Of a DNA stretch of 64,000 nucleotides, positions 1 to 7,446 are shown piece by piece. Under the pieces are notes generated by a model that saw only the letters and a program-made list of their open reading frames with translations, did not search any database and was not told where the DNA came from. Source of the DNA: Pseudoalteromonas luteoviolacea S2607. GTDB lineage: Bacteria > Pseudomonadota > Gammaproteobacteria > Enterobacterales > Alteromonadaceae. The translations under genes were made by a program, and so were the position numbers. The stretch is taken from positions 143,737 to 207,736 of the forward strand of contig NZ_AUXV01000002.1 of NCBI RefSeq assembly GCF_001625575.1, read 5' to 3'. Within the stretch, counting starts at the first letter, position 1, and every line of letters starts with the position of its first letter.

Positions 1-160
1 CTTCTATCAAATTACCTGTAGTGCCTGTCGCACAAAGGCTGTGACGACTCAAAATGCTTGTATGATTTGCACACCAATTTACCATCGCTTGTTTTTTACC
101 ATCGTGTGCGACCAAGGCGATGTGCTTTTTAGCTGGAATAATTGATTGTTTCTGTTCCAT
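1..160 (-). CDS. mgsA: Methylglyoxal synthase, N-terminal part (cut by window edge)
   Basis: The reverse strand reads an ATG at 160 followed by 53 codons open to the window edge. The product contains KKHIALVAHD near residues 11-20 and CATGTTGNLI near 43-52. These match the start of methylglyoxal synthase, where the first motif begins the Rossmann-like fold and the GTTG loop binds the phosphate of dihydroxyacetone phosphate. The enzyme converts dihydroxyacetone phosphate to methylglyoxal and phosphate in the cytoplasm, a bypass of lower glycolysis under phosphate limitation. The catalytic aspartates lie beyond the edge and cannot be checked. The LysE-type gene ends 13 bases upstream in the same direction, so the two may be co-transcribed. 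Confidence 0.9.
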   Translation of the reverse strand, partial: MEQKQSIIPAKKHIALVAHDGKKQAMVNWCANHTSILSRHSLCATGTTGNLIE

Positions 161-172
161 TAATAAGTCCTT

Positions 173-808
173 CTATAACAAGAGATTTACTGCAAGAGCT
201 ATAAAAATAGTACCTGATACCCTGTCAATCCATATTGGTGCCTGTGGGTGTGTGCGGAAATACCCAGCAATTTTATCCCCTCCATACACATATGCACAGT
301 CTATAGGAAAAGCCAAAATAGGGTAGAGCAAACCAAATAGTGCGAGCTGCAAAGTGGTTGATGCATCAAGGCTTGTATCAACAAATTGCGGAATAAAGGC
401 AATAAAGAATAGCGCTACTTTGGGGTTTAGTACCTCGGTCATCATGGCTTGAAAAGTGACATTCTTATTGGGTTTATTTGTATTTACGTGTTCTTCTTGT
501 TGATGGCCTTGTGAGGGGGTAAACGTGTCTTTTAGTGTTATAACACCCAAATAAGCAAGATACGCTGCACCTAAGTACTGTACTGTTGTGTAAGCAGCCT
601 CTGATGCTTTCAAAATTGCCGAAAGTCCAATCACTGCAAATATCGTATGTACAACCCCGCCGAGAGCGAAGCCAAGCGCGCTTTGCATACCTGCATTTTT
701 TCCATTAGTGAAAGTTTGTGCCATTAAAAAAGCATTTGAGGGACCAGGGGCGACAGCAATAACAAAGCTTGCTACTGCAAAAGAAATCAAGTATTCGGGA
801 TTCAGCAT
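173..808 (-). CDS. LysE/RhtB family amino-acid exporter
   Basis: A 211-residue hydrophobic protein with about six membrane segments. The N-terminal segment carries APGPSNAFLM (about residues 20-29), and the middle has LNPKVALFFIAFIPQFVD (about 127-144). Both are hallmarks of the LysE/RhtB superfamily, inner-membrane exporters of amino acids and derivatives such as homoserine, threonine or lysine driven by the proton gradient. Length is normal for the family. A hydrophilic loop near residues 98-115 separates the two halves. The substrate cannot be told from sequence. The ribosome binding site before the ATG at 808 is weak. The gene lies just upstream of mgsA on the same strand. Confidence 0.9.
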   Translation of the reverse strand: MLNPEYLISFAVASFVIAVAPGPSNAFLMAQTFTNGKNAGMQSALGFALGGVVHTIFAVIGLSAILKASEAAYTTVQYLGAAYLAYLGVITLKDTFTPSQGHQQEEHVNTNKPNKNVTFQAMMTEVLNPKVALFFIAFIPQFVDTSLDASTTLQLALFGLLYPILAFPIDCAYVYGGDKIAGYFRTHPQAPIWIDRVSGTIFIALAVNLLL

Positions 809-892
809 AAAGAGTTGTTCTTATTCTAACTTCAGAGCTAGTTTAATATGATATAAAAAAATTGAAAATGCTTTATTGAGATTTATAAAAAT

Positions 893-916
893 TATGCGGG
901 CCATTGAGCCCGCATA
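893..916 (-). terminator. Intrinsic terminator after the Bcr/CflA-type gene
   Basis: A perfect 9-bp stem (TATGCGGGC pairing with GCCCGCATA) has a 6-base loop at 902-907. Read on the minus strand it is followed by ATTTTTATAAAT, a usable U-tract. It lies about 140 bases past the stop of the exporter at 1059 and upstream of the LysE-type gene, so it would separate the two units. Confidence 0.7.
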
Positions 917-1058
917 GCAAGGTTGGGGGATCTTGAGTCTATCTGTCTAAACAATGCTAAAAGAAGTCTAGTGCCTTCTAAACAACAGCCTGTAAGCTAT
1001 TGCGGTACAGTATGCCTCTACAATGTGACAATTTTACGACTTATTTAGGTTATTTATA

Positions 1059-2237
1059 TTAAGCCGTACTATGCAATGAGTGGCGATACTTTGAAAACAA
1101 AAGCATTAAAAACGGAATTGCCATGACTAAGTGTAGCGCTAGTTGCCAAGGTGCTATTAGACCTAGAGGTTGTGTTGAAAATGCCAATAAACCCGCGCCA
1201 CTCATTTGCAATAATCCAATCAAGGCCGAAGCAGTACCCGCTTGCTTTGGAAATTCTGCAAGGGCATTACCAGCTGCGGCTCCTAGGGTAAATGCAAAGC
1301 CAATTGATGCTAAGTACATTGGGAGCATGTAAGTTAGAACATCTGTTTGAGGCAAGATAAACGTAATAACACCTGCACCACAGAATAGCACCAGTCCAAA
1401 CTGCAGCGCTCTGCGGCTATTGCGTTTGATAAATTGTGGGGCAATAAAGCTTGATACAATACTAATCGCGGCATTTATGGCAAACCATAAAGTAAAATCG
1501 GACATAGGCATATTTAAATGGGACATGATCCAACCAGGTGCACCAACGACAAACACTAACATCGCAGACATACAAACCATGGTGATGGAGGCATTAAACA
1601 TAAACTTAGAGCTGCTCAACATAGGTTTAAAACGGCGAAAATCTAATATATGGCCTTGATAGATTGAGTCTTCAGGTTTGGTTTCTCTAAACATTAGAAA
1701 AATTACTATCAAACCTAAAATCGCAAAGATGCTTAGAAAAGCAAAGTTACTTCGCCAGCCAAACTCGACTGTTAACCAAGCGCCTAAAATAGGGGCGAGT
1801 GCGGGAATAAAACATACAATACCATTGAGATAAGTAATCATCTGGCCACTCCCCTTATGGCCAAAGCTATCCCTGACAATCGCAAACGCACTAACAAATG
1901 TGGCACATGCACCTAAGCCTTGCAGTATTCTAGCTATCATGACCCACTCCCAAGTTTGTGCGAGTGTTGCTAAAGCAGCACCTAAAGTGAACAGGGTGAT
2001 ACCGCAGATTGCAATGGGCTTTCGGCCATATTTGTCGGCAAGCGGACCAGCAATTAATTGCCCAAGGCCGACTGCCAGCATATATATGCTAACGGTTTGC
2101 TGTATTTTAGCTTCGCTAACTGACAACGCTGCTTGCATGTCAACAAAAGCGGGCAGATATAAATCAATGCCTAGCGGGCAAAAAATGACAAGCAGGGCGA
2201 GAATAAAAATTAAAGATTTGCTGGTACGGTGTTGCAT
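1059..2237 (-). CDS. Bcr/CflA-type multidrug efflux transporter (MFS)
   Basis: A 392-residue, 12-TM major facilitator protein. The first helix has the sequence CPLGIDLYLPAF (about residues 20-31), typical of the Bcr/CflA drug:H+ antiporter group, whose conserved acidic residue sits in TM1. The cytoplasmic loop between TM2 and TM3 carries GPLADKYGRKP (about 64-74), the MFS motif A. A second family signature, RILQGLGA, follows near residue 103. Such proteins export compounds such as bicyclomycin, chloramphenicol or sulfonamides, but the substrate here is unknown. The start is well supported by AAGGAG eight bases before the ATG at 2237. It appears monocistronic and is divergent from the DUF4442 gene. 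Confidence 0.9.
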   Translation of the reverse strand: MQHRTSKSLIFILALLVIFCPLGIDLYLPAFVDMQAALSVSEAKIQQTVSIYMLAVGLGQLIAGPLADKYGRKPIAICGITLFTLGAALATLAQTWEWVMIARILQGLGACATFVSAFAIVRDSFGHKGSGQMITYLNGIVCFIPALAPILGAWLTVEFGWRSNFAFLSIFAILGLIVIFLMFRETKPEDSIYQGHILDFRRFKPMLSSSKFMFNASITMVCMSAMLVFVVGAPGWIMSHLNMPMSDFTLWFAINAAISIVSSFIAPQFIKRNSRRALQFGLVLFCGAGVITFILPQTDVLTYMLPMYLASIGFAFTLGAAAGNALAEFPKQAGTASALIGLLQMSGAGLLAFSTQPLGLIAPWQLALHLVMAIPFLMLLFSKYRHSLHSTA

Positions 2238-2459
2238 GGTGTCTCCTTTTCGACGCTATTGTATTGTGCAGATAGCAAAAAGACAGGACAAAACGCCGAA
2301 ATTGGAAAATATTTTATTCTCTAGGCTAAAAGTGCCTGAGTTTACGCTTTTGACTGAGTAAACTAGTACGCCAGCAGGCGAAATCTTACGCAATATTTTG
2401 TGCTAGTCTTAACTGGTCTGATGTGTTAGTTTGGCTAAAAACACTCATCAGGACAGTAT

Positions 2460-2927
2460 ATGGCTAGCTCGCTATTAAAAACGTATAAAAAATTTAAGTG
2501 GCTCCCTTTTGGTAATTGGTTATTCAGTAAAGCAATATGTAAAAGAGCGCCGTACTTTGCCACTATCAAGCCTAAAATAACGCACTTAAGTAGTGGTCGT
2601 ATTTGCGCCGAAATGCCCAATAGGCGCGCTGTTCACAATCATATTGGAACTGTGCACGCGATTGCACAATGCAACCTTGCAGAATTATGTGCGGGCGTGG
2701 TGACGGATGCAACGGTGCCAAACCATACACACAGGTGGATCCCCAAAGGCATGACTGTGCAGTATCTGAAAAAAGCAGACTCGGATTTAAAAGCGCAGGC
2801 ACAAATCCCAATGCCTCGTCAGTGGCAAGACAGAGAAGATCTCATCGTGCCTGTTGAGGTGTTTAATAACGAAGGCGTCAAAGTATTTCACGCCGACATC
2901 ACTATGTATATCACAGAAAAAAGCTAA
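2460..2927 (+). CDS. DUF4442 hotdog-fold protein, thioesterase-like
   Basis: A 155-residue cytoplasmic protein without signal peptide. Its layout fits the DUF4442 family of hotdog-fold proteins related to PaaI-type acyl-CoA thioesterases: a basic N-terminal helix, then a conserved block with MPNRRAVHNHIGTVHAIAQC (about residues 52-71) around the central hotdog helix, then beta strands ending in DITMYITEK. The HNHIGTVHA segment corresponds to the part that forms the active-site cleft in related thioesterases. The acyl substrate is unknown. The gene is convergent with the bactofilin gene and the two stop codons overlap by four bases, leaving no room for a separate terminator. Confidence 0.8.
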   Translation: MASSLLKTYKKFKWLPFGNWLFSKAICKRAPYFATIKPKITHLSSGRICAEMPNRRAVHNHIGTVHAIAQCNLAELCAGVVTDATVPNHTHRWIPKGMTVQYLKKADSDLKAQAQIPMPRQWQDREDLIVPVEVFNNEGVKVFHADITMYITEKS

Positions 2928-3310
2928 GCTTGCTCTTGCTTCTCAATTGGGGTGACATTTGACAGGTCAGTGTTGTGCTTTAACTGGCCTTCAATATGCG
3001 CGCCAGCCTCTATACTGAGCGTATCGTGTATGATATCGCCATGGACTTTGGCTGAAGGTTCTAAACGCACTTTCTGAGCTGTGATACAGCCATTTACTGT
3101 GCCTTTGACTTCGACTTGTGTTGCAGTGATATTGCCTTCTATCGTGCCGTGCTCGCCGATCACTAAGTGTTCAACTTCTAGGTTGCCAGTAATGTTGCCA
3201 TCGACTTGGATTTCTCCCTCACATTTGATATCGCCAATGACTTGGGTGTTGGGGGAGATCATTGCCACATAAAGCGCAGTGGATTTATTGTTTTTAAGTT
3301 TATTGAACAC
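2924..3310 (-). CDS. Bactofilin family cytoskeletal protein
   Basis: The product (about 128 residues from a GTG at 3310) begins FNKLKNN and has a bactofilin core of short beta-helix turns, for example VIGDIKCEGEIQVDGNITGN (about residues 22-41) and GEHGTIEGNITATQVEVKGT. Bactofilins polymerise without nucleotide into filaments that recruit wall-modifying enzymes. A longer in-frame reading to 3370 would lie wholly inside the upstream gene; the GTG is chosen because it overlaps the M23 gene by only 11 bases and gives the short N-terminal tail usual in the family. Pairing with an M23 peptidase is a recurrent arrangement for cell-shape control. Confidence 0.88.
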   Translation of the reverse strand: MFNKLKNNKSTALYVAMISPNTQVIGDIKCEGEIQVDGNITGNLEVEHLVIGEHGTIEGNITATQVEVKGTVNGCITAQKVRLEPSAKVHGDIIHDTLSIEAGAHIEGQLKHNTDLSNVTPIEKQEQA

Positions 3311-4400
3311 GTTCCAGTACTCTTGCAAGTTTAACAGGGTTAATATGCTTTTTATCCTGTAATACCTCATAGTGCAAGTGTGTACTGGTACTTCTTCCTG
3401 TGCTGCCCATTAATGCAATGACATCAGACTGCTTGATCCGCTGGCCTTTTTTAACTTTGATCGTGTGTAAATGGCCGTAGCGGGTGGTGACACCGTTAGC
3501 GTGTTGGATTTCAACAAACTTACCGTAACCGCCATTTTTTCCTGCTCTGGTTACCTTGCCATCAGCAGGGGCGATTATTTCGGTCTTATGCCAACCGGCT
3601 AAGTCGACTCCTTTATGATAAGCGCGCCTACCTGTGATTGGGTCTTTTCTGTAACCAAAGGCACTGGAGATATAATATTTATCTTCTTTTACAGGCATGC
3701 TTTTTGGCAGTGTTTGAACTAAGTTCTCTAGTTGGTTAAGCTTTACCGAGCTATCGATCGCTTGTAAGTAAGCCTTGGGTAACAGCCTGCCTTGTACTTG
3801 GTGATATGGACCACCTTGCGCTTGCGTTGAGGTCCGTGCTTGAATGCCTGCCTCTTGCATGCTGGCAATTAACACGTCGTTTCGCCTAGAAATTAGCTCA
3901 TGCAATTGATGAAGCAACTGAGTTTGAGCACCATCGAGCTCAACAGCATGGTGATGAAAGTCGCCATCGTGCGTGTGCTCTGATTCGTCAGGTTGTTCGT
4001 CTTCAGGTTGCTCAGCTTGCACTTCTAACTCAACACTTGGTTCTTCAGTGATGGTGCTTGGCAAAGAAGCCATAAGTTCGTTTAATACCGAGTGTTGAGC
4101 GTCTAGCTGTGCGATGCGGGTATTTTGTTGTGCGAGTTTGGCTTCTAGCGCAGCTTTTTGCGCTAGCCAATCTTGTTCGCGTAAGGCAACTGATTCGTTT
4201 AACTGAGATATACCATGTTTTTGTTTGAAATATTGTGCAGTTGCGAAACCCAACCAAATTAAAGTTGCAAAAACACTCACTGTTAGGGTGATTTGTAGCC
4301 AAGTTTGCACAGTCAACAGCGAGACTTTGCCGTTTTGACGCAACATAAGTTGTTTAGGTTGAAATAGCTGAACTATTAGGCTTTTGATAACGCTTAACAT
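3300..4400 (-). CDS. Membrane-anchored M23 (LytM-type) peptidase
   Basis: A protein of 366 residues from an ATG at 4400; a TTG nine bases further upstream is less likely. It has one membrane segment (about residues 36-54), a coiled coil (about 60-110), an acidic and His-rich linker, and a C-terminal M23 domain. The domain shows the zinc motif HKGVD (about 262-266), YGHLH (about 308-312) and HLHYE (about 341-345), so the catalytic HxxxD and HxH residues are intact. It should sit in the inner membrane with the peptidase in the periplasm, cutting peptidoglycan cross-links. The overlapping bactofilin gene suggests that the filament positions this enzyme. Confidence 0.92.
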   Translation of the reverse strand: MLSVIKSLIVQLFQPKQLMLRQNGKVSLLTVQTWLQITLTVSVFATLIWLGFATAQYFKQKHGISQLNESVALREQDWLAQKAALEAKLAQQNTRIAQLDAQHSVLNELMASLPSTITEEPSVELEVQAEQPEDEQPDESEHTHDGDFHHHAVELDGAQTQLLHQLHELISRRNDVLIASMQEAGIQARTSTQAQGGPYHQVQGRLLPKAYLQAIDSSVKLNQLENLVQTLPKSMPVKEDKYYISSAFGYRKDPITGRRAYHKGVDLAGWHKTEIIAPADGKVTRAGKNGGYGKFVEIQHANGVTTRYGHLHTIKVKKGQRIKQSDVIALMGSTGRSTSTHLHYEVLQDKKHINPVKLARVLERVQ

Positions 4401-4472
4401 AACACTCAAAAATTTAGATAACGCTTAACTCTAACAATTTTTATACAAAAAGCCAGTATAAAAATACAAAAA

Positions 4473-4496
4473 AAAGGCGTGTTTATGCACGCCTTT
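4473..4496 (-). terminator. Intrinsic terminator after fahA
   Basis: A 9-bp stem (AAAGGCGTG pairing with CACGCCTTT) with a 6-base loop at 4482-4487. On the minus strand it is followed by a run of T and by TATTTTTA. It starts 27 bases past the fahA stop. Confidence 0.88.
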
Positions 4497-4522
4497 GATT
4501 TAAATAGAATTATAATATTCAA

Positions 4523-5836
4523 TTATTTTGCTGGAAGCACAGTGCCTTCTACAGAGCCGAAGCCAATGCGGTTAAAGCCATCAGCTTCACACCAGCCGCG
4601 CATGATAACCTTGTCACCATCTTCAAGGAATTTACGTTCTTCGCCATTACTCAATGTGATTGACTCTTTACCACCGCGAGAAAGCTCAAGTAGTGAACCT
4701 GCTTCTTCGTGTTCAGGACCTGACTGTGTACCAGAACCTAACATGTCGCCCGGTAGGAAGTTACAGCCATTAACAGTGTGGTGCGTGACCATTTGTGCAA
4801 CTGTCCAATAGCTGTGCTTAAAACTTGACTCAGATACCTTGCTCGGTGCTGCGTTCTCGCTGCGCATTTTATCCGTTTCGATAAGTACATCCATCTGAAT
4901 ATCAAATGCACCCGTTTCACGGTTTTGTGCAGACTCAAGGTAGCTCATAGGCTGAGGATCGTTCTCATCGCGGTGCCATGCAGTGCGGTAAGGCGCAAGT
5001 GCTTCTGTTGTAACAATCCAAGGAGATACGGTTGAAGCAAAGTTTTTAGCAAGGAATGGACCTAGTGGCTGATATTCCCAAGCTTGCAAATCACGCGCTG
5101 ACCAGTCATTGAACAGGCAGAAACCAAATACGTGATCTTCCGCATCTTCAATACCAATTGCATCGCCAAGCTCGTTACCTTTACCTAGATAAATACCAAG
5201 CTCCAATTCATAGTCAAGGCGCTTACAAGGACCAAAAGAAGGCGCTTCAGCGTCAGGCGCTTTAGTCTGGCCTTTTGGACGAGGGAAGGTTTGACCAGAA
5301 ACATCGATAGATGATGCACGACCGTGGTAACCGATTGGTACCCACTTATAGTTAGGGAGAAGTGGGTTATCTGGACGGAACAGACTACCTACTGCAGTTG
5401 CGTGATAGATTGAAGTATAGAAATCTGTGTAGTCACCAATATGACATGGTAATGCATATTCAACGTTATTTTGTGCTACAAGTGCACTTTCAAGCGTACT
5501 TTGGTGCTCAGAGCCTTCACGCAATGCACGAGAAAGTGCAAGGCGCAGACCTGACCAATGTGCTTTACCAAGGCCCATAAATTCATTAAGCGCTTGTGCG
5601 TTTGCGGCTTCAGCAGCTTCTTGCGCAACACCGTCAAAGATATTTGCAGCAGCAACCGCACCAAGGTCTAATACTTGGTCGCCAATTGCTACACCGCCGC
5701 GGAACTCTTCGCTACTGCCTTTACGACGAAATGACGCAAAAGGTAAGTTTTGAATAGGGAAATCAGTACCTGCTTGGTTTGCACTCGCTACCCAGCTTTT
5801 TAAATTTATATCGTGTGTTTCATTGATAAAAGACAT
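4523..5836 (-). CDS. fahA: Fumarylacetoacetase
   Basis: A 437-residue enzyme that hydrolyses fumarylacetoacetate to fumarate and acetoacetate, the last step of tyrosine and homogentisate catabolism. The metal and catalytic residues of the animal enzyme are all visible: DYTDFY with Asp138, HAT with His145, DYELELG with Glu210 and Glu212, and NDWSARD with Asp244. The SH3-like N-terminal domain precedes the hydrolase domain, as in eukaryotic-type enzymes. The start at 5836 is chosen over an upstream ATG at 5908 because GAAGGAAAG precedes it and the protein then begins at the family N-terminus. It lies 133 bases downstream of hpd on the same strand, with a hairpin between. Maleylacetoacetate isomerase and homogentisate dioxygenase genes are not in this window. 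Confidence 0.95.
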   Translation of the reverse strand: MSFINETHDINLKSWVASANQAGTDFPIQNLPFASFRRKGSSEEFRGGVAIGDQVLDLGAVAAANIFDGVAQEAAEAANAQALNEFMGLGKAHWSGLRLALSRALREGSEHQSTLESALVAQNNVEYALPCHIGDYTDFYTSIYHATAVGSLFRPDNPLLPNYKWVPIGYHGRASSIDVSGQTFPRPKGQTKAPDAEAPSFGPCKRLDYELELGIYLGKGNELGDAIGIEDAEDHVFGFCLFNDWSARDLQAWEYQPLGPFLAKNFASTVSPWIVTTEALAPYRTAWHRDENDPQPMSYLESAQNRETGAFDIQMDVLIETDKMRSENAAPSKVSESSFKHSYWTVAQMVTHHTVNGCNFLPGDMLGSGTQSGPEHEEAGSLLELSRGGKESITLSNGEERKFLEDGDKVIMRGWCEADGFNRIGFGSVEGTVLPAK

Positions 5837-5920
5837 GGTCTTTCCTTCTTTATACAAACAGCATATGACTATGCATTTTAATTTGTGCTTTCGCCAGAAT
5901 ATGGCCAAGTTTAAATAGCA

Positions 5921-5944
5921 AAAGCAGCTTAGAAAAGCTGCTTT
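5921..5944 (-). terminator. Hairpin between hpd and fahA, possible partial terminator
   Basis: A perfect 10-bp stem (AAAGCAGCTT pairing with AAGCTGCTTT) around a 4-base loop at 5931-5934, lying between the hpd stop and the fahA start. On the minus strand the tail is short and mixed (TGCTATTTAA), so termination may be partial and could lower fahA expression relative to hpd. On the plus strand the tail is more T-rich. Confidence 0.6.
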
Positions 5945-5969
5945 TTATTTTGTCTTAACTGGTAAGTGA

Positions 5970-7016
5970 TTAAATCACACCACGACGCTCTTGGTCACGT
6001 TCGATTGACTCAAATAGAGCCTGGAAGTTACCTTCACCGAAACCGCCATCGTCTACACGCTGGATCATCTCAATGAAGATAGGACCGAATAGGTTCTTAG
6101 TGAAGATCTGTAATAAGTAACAGTTTTCGCTTTGGCTATCTACTAAGATCTGGTGCTCTTTGATCTTTTGTTTATCTTCAGCAACCCAAGGAACACGGTC
6201 GAAAATTGTATCGTAGTAGTGGTCAACGATATCTAACGTTGCGATGTTTGTTTTGTCTAGCTTGTCTAGAGAGCCAACAAGGTCGTTTGTTAAGAACGCA
6301 AGGTGCTGTACGCCTGGACCGTTGTACTCGTCTAGGTACTCATCGATCTGGTTGTTGTTGTCATCTTTACCTTCGTTGATTGGAATCGAGAAAGTACCAC
6401 AAGGTGACTTAAGTGCGTAAGAAAGTAAGGCTGTCTTCTGACCTTTGATGTCGAAGTAACGAACTTCTTCAAAGCCAAATACGCCTTTATAGAAGTTTGC
6501 CCACGTTTCCATTGTACCTTTGTAAACATTGTTTGTTAGGTGGTCAATGCGTAGGAAGCCTTTGTCTTCAACAATGTTTTGCTCTGCTAAATCTTCGAAA
6601 TCATTTTCGAAGATAGAACCTTTGTCACCGAATACGTCGATGAAATAGATTAAGCTATCACCAATGCCATAGATAGCAGGGTATGGTAGGTCTTTATTTG
6701 CAGAATCAGTTGCTGGTTTTGCACCACGCTCTACAGCGACTTCAAATGCTTTCGCTGCATCTTCTACACGCCAGCCCATTGAACAAATAGCTGGACCGTG
6801 TGACTTAGCAAATTCAGCTGAGAAACCGTCACGCTCGTTGTTTAGTAAGAAATGGATCTCGTTCTGGTTGTAATGAACGATGTCTTTCCCTTTAAACTTT
6901 TTAAGTTTAGAAAAACCAAAATCCGCAAAGATTTTGTCCATGTAATCTGCATCTGGGGTTGCGTATTCAGTAAATTCGATACCTACAAGGCCAAGAGGAT
7001 TATTTACTTCACTCAT
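5970..7016 (-). CDS. hpd: 4-hydroxyphenylpyruvate dioxygenase
   Basis: A 348-residue Fe(II) enzyme that turns 4-hydroxyphenylpyruvate into homogentisate in tyrosine catabolism. Two vicinal-oxygen-chelate domains are present. The three iron ligands are visible as His159 in RIDHLTNN, His238 in GVQHLAF and Glu316 in IFIEMIQR. The C-terminal helix GFGEGNFQALFESIE that closes the active site is present. The start at 7016 is preferred to the ATG six bases upstream because AGGAG lies seven bases before it but only one base before the other. Homogentisate can polymerise to brown pyomelanin if not degraded. Transcription probably responds to TyrR, since a box-like site lies about 115 bases upstream. 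Confidence 0.96.
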   Translation of the reverse strand: MSEVNNPLGLVGIEFTEYATPDADYMDKIFADFGFSKLKKFKGKDIVHYNQNEIHFLLNNERDGFSAEFAKSHGPAICSMGWRVEDAAKAFEVAVERGAKPATDSANKDLPYPAIYGIGDSLIYFIDVFGDKGSIFENDFEDLAEQNIVEDKGFLRIDHLTNNVYKGTMETWANFYKGVFGFEEVRYFDIKGQKTALLSYALKSPCGTFSIPINEGKDDNNNQIDEYLDEYNGPGVQHLAFLTNDLVGSLDKLDKTNIATLDIVDHYYDTIFDRVPWVAEDKQKIKEHQILVDSQSENCYLLQIFTKNLFGPIFIEMIQRVDDGGFGEGNFQALFESIERDQERRGVI

Positions 7017-7022
7017 TGTCAT

Positions 7023-7400
7023 TCTCCTGCATTAAGCACTGGATTGCTTGTTGTAATTTATGCAGTGGATGATTAATCAAATTTACCTAAAGTGAAAGGT
7101 TTTGAGTGCAATTGCCTAAGCTGCATTTTGTAAATTTGACTGCACATTTACGCGCATTTAGACAAAAAATGAAAACAGACAATTTTTTTAGATTGAAATT
7201 GTGTAATTAAACTGAAAAATTGCACAGAAAAACTGTTGTTTATTCTGCTGTTTTTAATTTAACCATATGAATTTATTTTATTTTTTATGTTTTTGGTAAA
7301 TTTTTCTATAAATGCAGGTTTGCAAACAGCCATGATACAAATCCATGTAAAGCACAGTTCAGTGTAAAATTATCTATACATTTTATTGAGGGAATATAAA
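7023..7400. other. Long AT-rich region upstream of hpd
   Basis: About 380 bases without a convincing gene. It holds the TyrR-box-like palindrome at 7129-7146, two direct TGTAAA hexamers at 7346-7351 and 7363-7368, and long A/T runs between about 7160 and 7320. It is flanked by hpd, transcribed leftward, and the terminator of the POT gene, so it must carry the hpd promoter. I could not place a convincing -35/-10 pair. Confidence 0.6.
7129..7146 (-). promoter_or_regulatory. Candidate TyrR box upstream of hpd
   Basis: On the minus strand the site reads TGTGCA-GTCAAA-TTTACA. The TyrR/PhhR consensus is TGTAAA-N6-TTTACA, so 10 of 12 conserved positions match, including the outer G and C that are essential in E. 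coli boxes. It lies about 113 bases upstream of the hpd start, a reasonable activator distance. The tyrR promoter region carries a site of the same TGTNNA-N6-TTTACA form. Confidence 0.6.
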
Positions 7401-7426
7401 AAAACCGCGCTATATGGCGCGGTTTT
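7401..7426 (-). terminator. Intrinsic terminator after the POT transporter gene
   Basis: A 10-bp stem (AAAACCGCGC pairing with GCGCGGTTTT) with a 6-base loop at 7411-7416. On the minus strand it is followed by further T residues and TATATTCC. It begins about 20 bases past the stop of the gene ending at 7447. Confidence 0.92.
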
Positions 7427-7446
7427 TAGTAAATTTTATTTGCGGT

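Noticed and set aside
120..326. 68-codon plus-strand frame at the left edge
   Set aside because: It lies opposite mgsA and the LysE-type gene and has no coding features.
5837..5908. 24-residue N-terminal extension of fahA
   Set aside because: GAAGGAAAG just before 5836 and the family N-terminus support the shorter form; the extension runs into the intergenic hairpin side.
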